Of a stretch of 64,000 nucleotides of DNA, positions 57,926 to 64,000 are shown piece after piece. Numbering within the stretch: the stretch's first letter is position 1; every line of letters starts with the position of its first letter. The stretch lies in the NCBI GenBank assembly GCA_032718475.1, contig JAUCBJ010006567.1, positions 1 to 64,000 on the forward strand. The letters are read 5' to 3'. A program made the translations under genes and the position numbers. The notes under the pieces are model-generated. The model was not told the DNA's origin and ran no database searches. It worked only from the letters and a program-made list of their open reading frames with translations. The DNA comes from Nemertoderma westbladi (Eukaryota; Xenacoelomorpha; Nemertodermatida; Nemertodermatidae).

Positions 57926-59640
57926 TGGAAATAAAATTATAAGTTCAAATTATTTACAATTATATATAACAATACTAATTATTTAAAATTAAATTATAAA
58001 ATGTTATTTAACATTATTGTCATTATTTTAAGGCGGTTAAAAAATATGGCAAATAAAAATAACTTTTTAAAATTTTTTTTTTATCTTGCTGTATACCGTT
58101 TGTTATATTTGAGTGTGCATGTAGTGTAGTCAAATTAGGCCTAAAAGTAGCTAAACCCGGAAGAAAATACAATATGGCTGAAGTTTTGGTATCATTCGAC
58201 GCAGAATTCATTGTGGAATAATATTATGAGGTGCCTCCAGTGCCTCACATTGAGGATTTTTTTTAAAATCACTTTGAATAAATGTTGGTCACCGAAGATG
58301 ATTTTAGAGAAATTAATATACAATATTTAGGTGCTTTACAGTGTTATTTGCAGATGATTTTATATTTTAACATTCCATTATCATTCTTTATGATGTCACC
58401 AAGTACAGTTGTGGATTACGTAATTATATTACCTAAGCTTCCTGTAAGAAAGTCTCTGTTCAAATCGGGAAATCCGGTTCAGGGCGAGTGCGATCACACT
58501 AACAAGTACAACCAGCGATATGTGCTTCAGACTCATTTCTACCCCAAGTGTAAGTATCAAACATAACATGTACTGTATGCTAATGGTGAAAGTTGGACTG
58601 CGCTATTATAACATTACTTTACCTGCAATTGTTTTGTAACGTCAGCCCCACCAGACTTAATTTAAAAAATGTCAGCTGCTCAACACCTGCAACCCTGAAA
58701 ATTCGGCGAAGGTATGTAAGTTAAACATGTCGCTACTGCTAATAACTGAAGGCCGACTTTCACAATGACAATATTTTATATTTTGATATGGTGGGAGAGA
58801 GAGTTCCATAAATTTTCATTTGCTACAATTTGGGCAATTGACATAATTGAATCCTCCTCGTTATAGTCCAGCAGCCACATTCTTCTTTTTGGCCTAACCG
58901 AAATTTTTGGACGGGTTACAATTTTTGGATGTTTTGGTGTCTAGGGGTCCCTTTTAACATAAAAAAGTGATTTATGGACTTTGACACCTTGGGCAATTTG
59001 AATTAATGACCCGTTTCTATGGACTACAGCAATTTTTATGAAAGCTTAGCAATCAGAATGGCGATTAACTGTTGAGCTTGAACTGGTTGTAATTTTGATC
59101 GAAAATATGAAAATTTTAGAGAAACTATTGAAGTGTTGCTATGGTAACGAAGGCACTACAGCTATTGCTCTATCTTTCCAAATGAAAAACTACTATGCCT
59201 ACTGACACTCATGTGTTTTTTGTTTCGTCTGTGCACTTTATTAATAATATGTTTCCCTAAATAATATGTACCACATCAATTTTGTGTAGAAGTATGGTTA
59301 GCAACAAATACCCGTATTCATGGAAACCACAGTAATTTATTGCGGACATCACATCTGAAGCATTTAAAACCTTGACAGAAATTTATTACCTTAAAATGTA
59401 TATATAAATAATTTGTCTCCTGCTTGTTTATAACACTTTTTTTAATGCAAAATATACAAAATTTAGTTAATGCATGGCGAATATGGAGACTATGCATTTT
59501 ATATTATTCATTGTTTGATTATAATACAATATGAGATTACGAAAAGTTTGCGCATGAAACTTTATTGCAGTTGTAAAATTCTTTGCAATCAGGCTCGGTT
59601 TTTTCTGCAGGTGCAATTCTGCGATTTACATTGGATTTTG
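57926..59640. other. Upstream region of the Cys-rich gene
   Basis: No exon could be assigned. A signal-peptide exon on the minus strand is expected here or further right. The 62-codon minus frame at 58023-58211 lacks a convincing signal peptide. The plus frame at 58282-58566 resembles nothing I know. Confidence 0.4.
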
Positions 59641-59642
59641 AA

Positions 59643-60188
59643 TTAACATTTACACCGAATTAATTGCAAAATGCATCCCGGAGCTGGTGGTATGCCCTCA
59701 GGGATTACAATCGGGGAAAGTTGATTGTTACCTATTCTCCACCCATATTCTCTGGGGTCTACAATAGGTGGTCTAATTTCCATTGTGTTCTTCCACACCA
59801 TTACTTGCAAATGGGCTCTTTTCACGTTCTCTGAGAAGGAGTCAGTGGTTGGTAGTATTGTTTGCAGCTTTGCACAGCTGGTAATTGTTTAATTGGCTTT
59901 TCTGTGCACACCTTCTATTTTGACTGGGTCATGTCGTCTGAGTCATATCCATAGCAGTCACGCCAGTCAGTTATAAAGTTATAGTACATTCCATTAAGAC
60001 TGTAAATTGCGGTGCTTCCATATCTCCCAAACAAGTAAGAGTGAGTCCTTTCTCCGAAGCCTTGATGACTTTCGCTTTGCCAATCCCAAACATACTCGCA
60101 ACCATGTCACACCCATAATGCATGGCCTCCCAAAAGATTTCCTATGATACGGCGATGCATTTTTACTTGTCTCTCCTACGTCTATCAC
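59643..60188 (-). pseudogene. Remnant of a transposon-encoded protein found in many invertebrate genomes
   Basis: On the minus strand, HYGCDMVASMFGIGKAKVIK (about 60120-60060, a different frame from the open 64-codon one) and, downstream, KRAHLQVMVWKN...IPPAPGCILQLIRCKC (59825-59643) match a pair of motifs I recognise: H..GCDT...FGIGK, then a K(R/C)AH.Q...W motif ending in a CxC stretch. They belong to large uncharacterised, probably mobile-element, proteins of cnidarians and other marine animals. Frame changes and stops separate the two, so the copy is dead. The recognition is from memory of the motif pair and the family name is uncertain. Confidence 0.45.
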
Positions 60189-60189
60189 T

Positions 60190-61330
60190 GCGGTACGGTT
60201 TTTAATGGGGATTTTATGAAAATTGAAACATCTTCAAAACACCACCAAAATACACACGATACACTTCAGAGAGGCCGGTTTCAACCATTAAACTTATTAT
60301 GGATCCAATGAAACTTATGAATGTATGCATCCTCCTAATGTAAGTCCACCGTACTCAACAGGAAAATACCAAATTACATAGTAACATCTTTGGGGAACTC
60401 ATGGTCAATACATTTAGCTAGATGTAAACCAATAGCAGACCCCGCCAAAACTTTTAATGGCAAGGCATTGCCGGGTTTGAAATACCAGTATAACTCTTGA
60501 TACAGTATCTACTGTATGTCATAATCTAGTTCTTTTGACATTTACGTTTTGGTCAATCTCAGTATAGAATGATCCGCTCCATCCACATGTGATAAGGTAG
60601 ATTGAATATTCCTGTTTGGTTGGGTTATTAGCATAGCTAGTGAATGCGTGGATTTCAAACAATTCATGGAACTTAAATTCGTTTATGCAGTAGTTTGCTT
60701 GGCATTACCTAGGTAAACTCCTGTCAACCTGTAAGGGAGTCGGATGACTCTAGTCCCGACCCGTTAACTAGTACCGGCCCTTTACTAGCTATTTTTTTTT
60801 ACCAGATACAATTGTTACTGTTTTTGTCAGGTGGCACCCATAATATCTTATGAATGTTCGTACTAGTCATTTTAGAATTTTTTACAGTAATTGCTAGGCT
60901 TCCTAATTCGATTGGCTATCATCAGCTGTTATATTGCTAGAGAACTACGCAAACATACAGTAGCCGTACCATTTTAATTATTAAAAAAACATTTAAAAAA
61001 ACATTAAAAAATCATACCGATGACAATTAAATGAACAATTCGACTCAACGTATAAGAAATTACAACTATATAAAATTTTTAGAACAAGCTAATGATATTT
61101 TCATGTCAATGAAAGAAAAATCCATATAAGAAACTACGAGTACATCAATTTTCTATAGAATAAGTCCCATTTAAATGCAGAGACCTGGAAACTCACTAGC
61201 TATTCCAAGAAAACACTAAATGTGAGTAATCATAGGCCGAACTAATGATCAATAACTAATAATCATAACTAATGATAATCATTAGTTATGAATTCCAAAC
61301 TCAATTCTCCATATCGAAATGGTCTACTAC
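60190..61330. other. Non-genic AT-rich region
   Basis: No gene seen. A hairpin of CATAACTAATGATAATCATTAGTTATG type is at about 61264-61290, near the LINE 3' end. Confidence 0.5.
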
Positions 61331-61334
61331 TAGG

Positions 61335-62540
61335 TTCGGCATGCTGCATTGCAGCTGCATTTTTAAGAATGCTGTGCCGGCTTGTCGACAAAATTGCGCC
61401 GCCATAACTCCCTATCACCCATGACATTTGCTAGATCATCCGCATCTTCAAGGCCAGTGTCCTTCAAGATGCGTCTCAAGAAAGTCATGGGCTGTCCACC
61501 ATGCTTATTCACTCCATGAGGCTGCCAAAGTACAAGATTATGCACTGGCTGGTCCTCACGGCGAAAGCAATGTCCTGCAAAGCGGATGCGATTTTGTTCT
61601 AGTGTCAAGCTTGGGGGAACCAATGAGACACCTCCAATGTTATATAGTGTCTGGTTGGAGATGTGTGCATTGCACTTGAAACAATGAACCCGGCGTAGCA
61701 TTCTTGTGAATGTGCCATCCAGAGATTTGGTGTCCTCAGCAGTTAGAGCCCAGCATGGACTCCCGTAGAGGAGTACTGGAACTACTGCTGCTCTAAATAT
61801 TCGGACCTTAAGTTTCCGATTAATTCTCGGTGACTTCCAAATCCTGGAAAGCCTATTCAAGGCTGCCCATGCGTTTCCCTTACGTATTCGAAGGTCCTCA
61901 CCTGACTTCCGGATCCATGATCCCAGGTAACAGAAGTCGTCCACATGCTCAAGCATACCATCCATTGAGCTTATGCTCATCCGATCAGAGACTTGCTGAG
62001 GACTTTCAAAGTTAACTGTCAAAATTTAGATCTTTCTGGAGTTAATAAAAAGAACAACACTAGAAGCAGCATGTTCTAATTAGCTGAGGAGCCGTTGGGC
62101 TCCCTCTAGTGATTCTGAGAGTACCCCTACGTCATCAACAAAGTCTAGACCAGTTAGGTACTTGGCAGGATTTCCTCGACTTCTGGAGCCAGTATGTGGA
62201 GTTATCATCACCCCATCATCATTATGATGATCTAAGGACATGCGTAGAACATAGTCAACCACAATTATGAACAAGAATGGTGCAAGTGTGTCTCCCTGGA
62301 GGACGCCCCATAACACTTCAAATGGTTCTGTGTCACCGTCAGCAGTAGACACAAATGTTGTCGAACCATCGTATACTGATCTGATTACTGCAATAATTTC
62401 ATCAGGAATCCCATATAATGAAAGTATGCTGAACATACGTGAGAGAGAGACTGAATCAAAGGCCTTGAAGAAGTCAACAAAGATAACAGCCAGATGCCTG
62501 TCTTTCTTTTTTGATAACTCTTCAATTATTATAATCAATT
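61335..62540 (-). pseudogene. LINE (non-LTR retrotransposon) reverse transcriptase pseudogene, 5'-truncated
   Basis: On the minus strand the frame from 62538 to 62080 is the reverse transcriptase core: VIFVDFFKAFDSV (motif A), GVLQGDTLAPFLFIIVVDYV (motif B), LDFVDDVGVL (motif C, FVDD where F/YADD is expected). After stops near 62080 and 62025 it continues in the same frame from 62022 to 61363 with the thumb and C-terminal part (VDDFCYLGSWI, YGSPCWALTAE, GHCFRR), ending DKPAQHS as in the copy at 20.4 kb. Two in-frame stops and an altered motif C make it inactive. A short TAGTAG tail follows at about 61325-61333. Upstream endonuclease sequence is missing. The clade (RTE/Jockey/CR1-like) is not fixed. 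Confidence 0.88.
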
Positions 62541-62599
62541 AATTAATATTCAATTAATCTGTAAATATTTTGTAATAGCTAGTTCTTATTACTATTTGT

Positions 62600-62855
62600 A
62601 TAGAAAATGTTCCAGAACATGTTAGCTATTAATTTTAAAAAAAAATTATGTTCTAGAAAAATTATTTTTTGTTCTAGAATATTTTTAAGAAAAAATATAG
62701 ATTATATTTAAAACGCATGAAATCGTTCTAATACGTGTTTAAAATCACTAAGAAAAAGAAAAATTATTTTTATTGATTTTAAACACGTAAGAGAACAATT
62801 CCATGCGTTTTAAATATAATCCATATTTTTTCTTAAAAATATTCTAGAACAAAAA
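62600..62855. mobile_element. Foldback element with TTCTAGAA palindromes, about 250 bp
   Basis: Left arm GTTCTAGAATATTTTTAAGA...TATATTTAAAACGCATG...ACGTGTTTAAAATCA is inverted on the right (TGATTTTAAACACGT...CATGCGTTTTAAATATA...TCTTAAAAATATTCTAGAAC). The centre is near 62760. It resembles the inner foldback at 29428-30231 in its palindrome content. Confidence 0.75.
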
Positions 62856-64000
62856 GGCTGTCCTGGATCGCCATGCATTCCTCCTTTTCCGCCTAACCAT
62901 CCCCCCTTCACTACCTTTGCCCCCCACCCCAAATGTAAAAGCTTTTGCGTCATTAACCGGTTATTTTCCCTTAAAGTACTCTGTAGTTGGTTTGCCAGGC
63001 ATAAAAAGGCCGTGTCCTTGCTGTACTGGTGTTTTAGAGGACATAAAAGTCATTTCTTCTGTATTTGTACTGTATTTGTACTTTAGAGGACATAATCCGC
63101 AATCTCGTGACGCGATAAGCTGGATACTCTTGAAAACAGTGTCGCTACCATGACGACGGCTAACAGCTGATATTGCCACGTCGACGTTTCTTTGTTTCTT
63201 TGTTCTCTCGTTGTTCGGTTGACCAATCAGAGCGTTTTTTGTCTCTGTGTTGGAGGTGTATACAGAACCCAGTAGTTCAGTGTTATGTTTTTGCTCAGAG
63301 CCTAAGAACATCGTCTTTTAGCACCTCCGTATATCAGCGTTCTTTAGCTTTACATTAGTAGGCTTAATTATAGAATGTATATCTGTTATCAAACGACTAA
63401 CTTGAGTTACCGAGTTAATTACAACCTTATCATACATATCTATGCAATTCATATCTTACATTACTGCTTTTGCTGTTGTTCATTATATTTGTTGAAGAAA
63501 TATTATATCGGAATACTGATCAATAGTCAGACACCCCACCTTCTTGATATACTAAAGGTTAGAGAGACCGGTTACAGATAAACGATTGCGACCTATGTTG
63601 AGTGGTTTGAAGTGAATCTAATGCTATTTCATATGCCCAACATAAATTGTCTGTTGCTCTCTTTATACGTGACCAAATTTAGTGAAGGTCGGCAGATTAG
63701 TGTGCAGTATTGTGCAGCATTGTGTATGATTGTAACTGATAACAAAGCATCTCCTAAAGAATGCGCCATATACGTTAATCTATAGCCTTTTCGTTGTGAC
63801 TAGTTTAAGTCATAACTCTGTTTACATATTTAGAGCGCCACGTCCTAAAGGAACTGTTAATATTTCCCGAAAGTGAATAATATTTGTCAGAGATTATATA
63901 TTACGATCAGTCGAATAATACAGTAGGCTTACACCATCAATCATTAAGCTCCGAACTCAGTCTCCCGGGTATATCCAACGGGTGAATGATTGCGCATAGA
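62856..64000. other. Non-genic right flank
   Basis: No gene seen. Short frames resemble nothing I know. Splice-like sites are not linked to any recognisable coding sequence. Confidence 0.45.

Overview
This is eukaryotic, almost certainly metazoan, DNA. It holds animal genes (a Tip60-type acetyltransferase, Ran, an ASCIZ/ATMIN-type zinc-finger factor, an LDB1/Chip N-terminal exon), GT-AG splice sites, AATAAA signals, and many DNA transposons, LINE fragments, tRNA-like SINEs and minisatellites. The habit is that of a repeat-rich, AT-rich marine invertebrate genome. Palindromes such as TAGGCCTA and GTACCGGTAC are conspicuous. I cannot fix the species or phylum from the sequence alone.

Layout. 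Bases 1-7.7 kb are repeat debris: a tandemly duplicated Ty3/gypsy fragment, tRNA-like SINEs and small foldback elements. Then come diphosphomevalonate decarboxylase (8.05-9.34 kb, +) and Ran (11.02-11.67 kb, -), both intronless. From 11.9 to 22.2 kb there are two short hAT elements with exact 8-bp target duplications, a minisatellite-bearing element (14.8-17.3 kb), and a nested DNA transposon carrying a 5'-truncated LINE with a 12-bp target duplication. KAT5/Tip60 (22.3-23.75 kb, +) is also a single exon. From 24 to 31 kb lie a 43-base G run, a third hAT element and nested foldback elements.

From 31.7 to 43.9 kb there is a probable LDB1/Chip 5' region on the minus strand. One exon is recognisable and two more Met/Pro/Gly-rich exons upstream may belong to it. 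The probable intron holds two large arrays: a 30/34-bp VNTR (33.03-35.1 kb) and a 59-bp satellite (35.1-40.07 kb). Each 59-bp monomer, read on the minus strand, resembles a tRNA body (D arm to T arm) without its acceptor stem. From 44 to 52.4 kb there are more foldback elements and a second, inverted copy of the minisatellite-bearing element.

The right part has an intronless ASCIZ/ATMIN-like gene (53.3-55.2 kb, +), a secreted Cys-rich protein with a ShK-like domain and four PCSK9-C-terminal-like modules (56.8-57.9 kb, -), a decayed transposon ORF (59.6-60.2 kb) and a LINE pseudogene (61.3-62.5 kb, -).

The host genes do not form a pathway: one is sterol/isoprenoid synthesis, one nuclear transport, one chromatin, two transcription and one extracellular. 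What unites the window is that most host genes are intronless while sitting in dense mobile DNA. The most unusual object is the tRNA-like satellite with its higher-order repeat structure.
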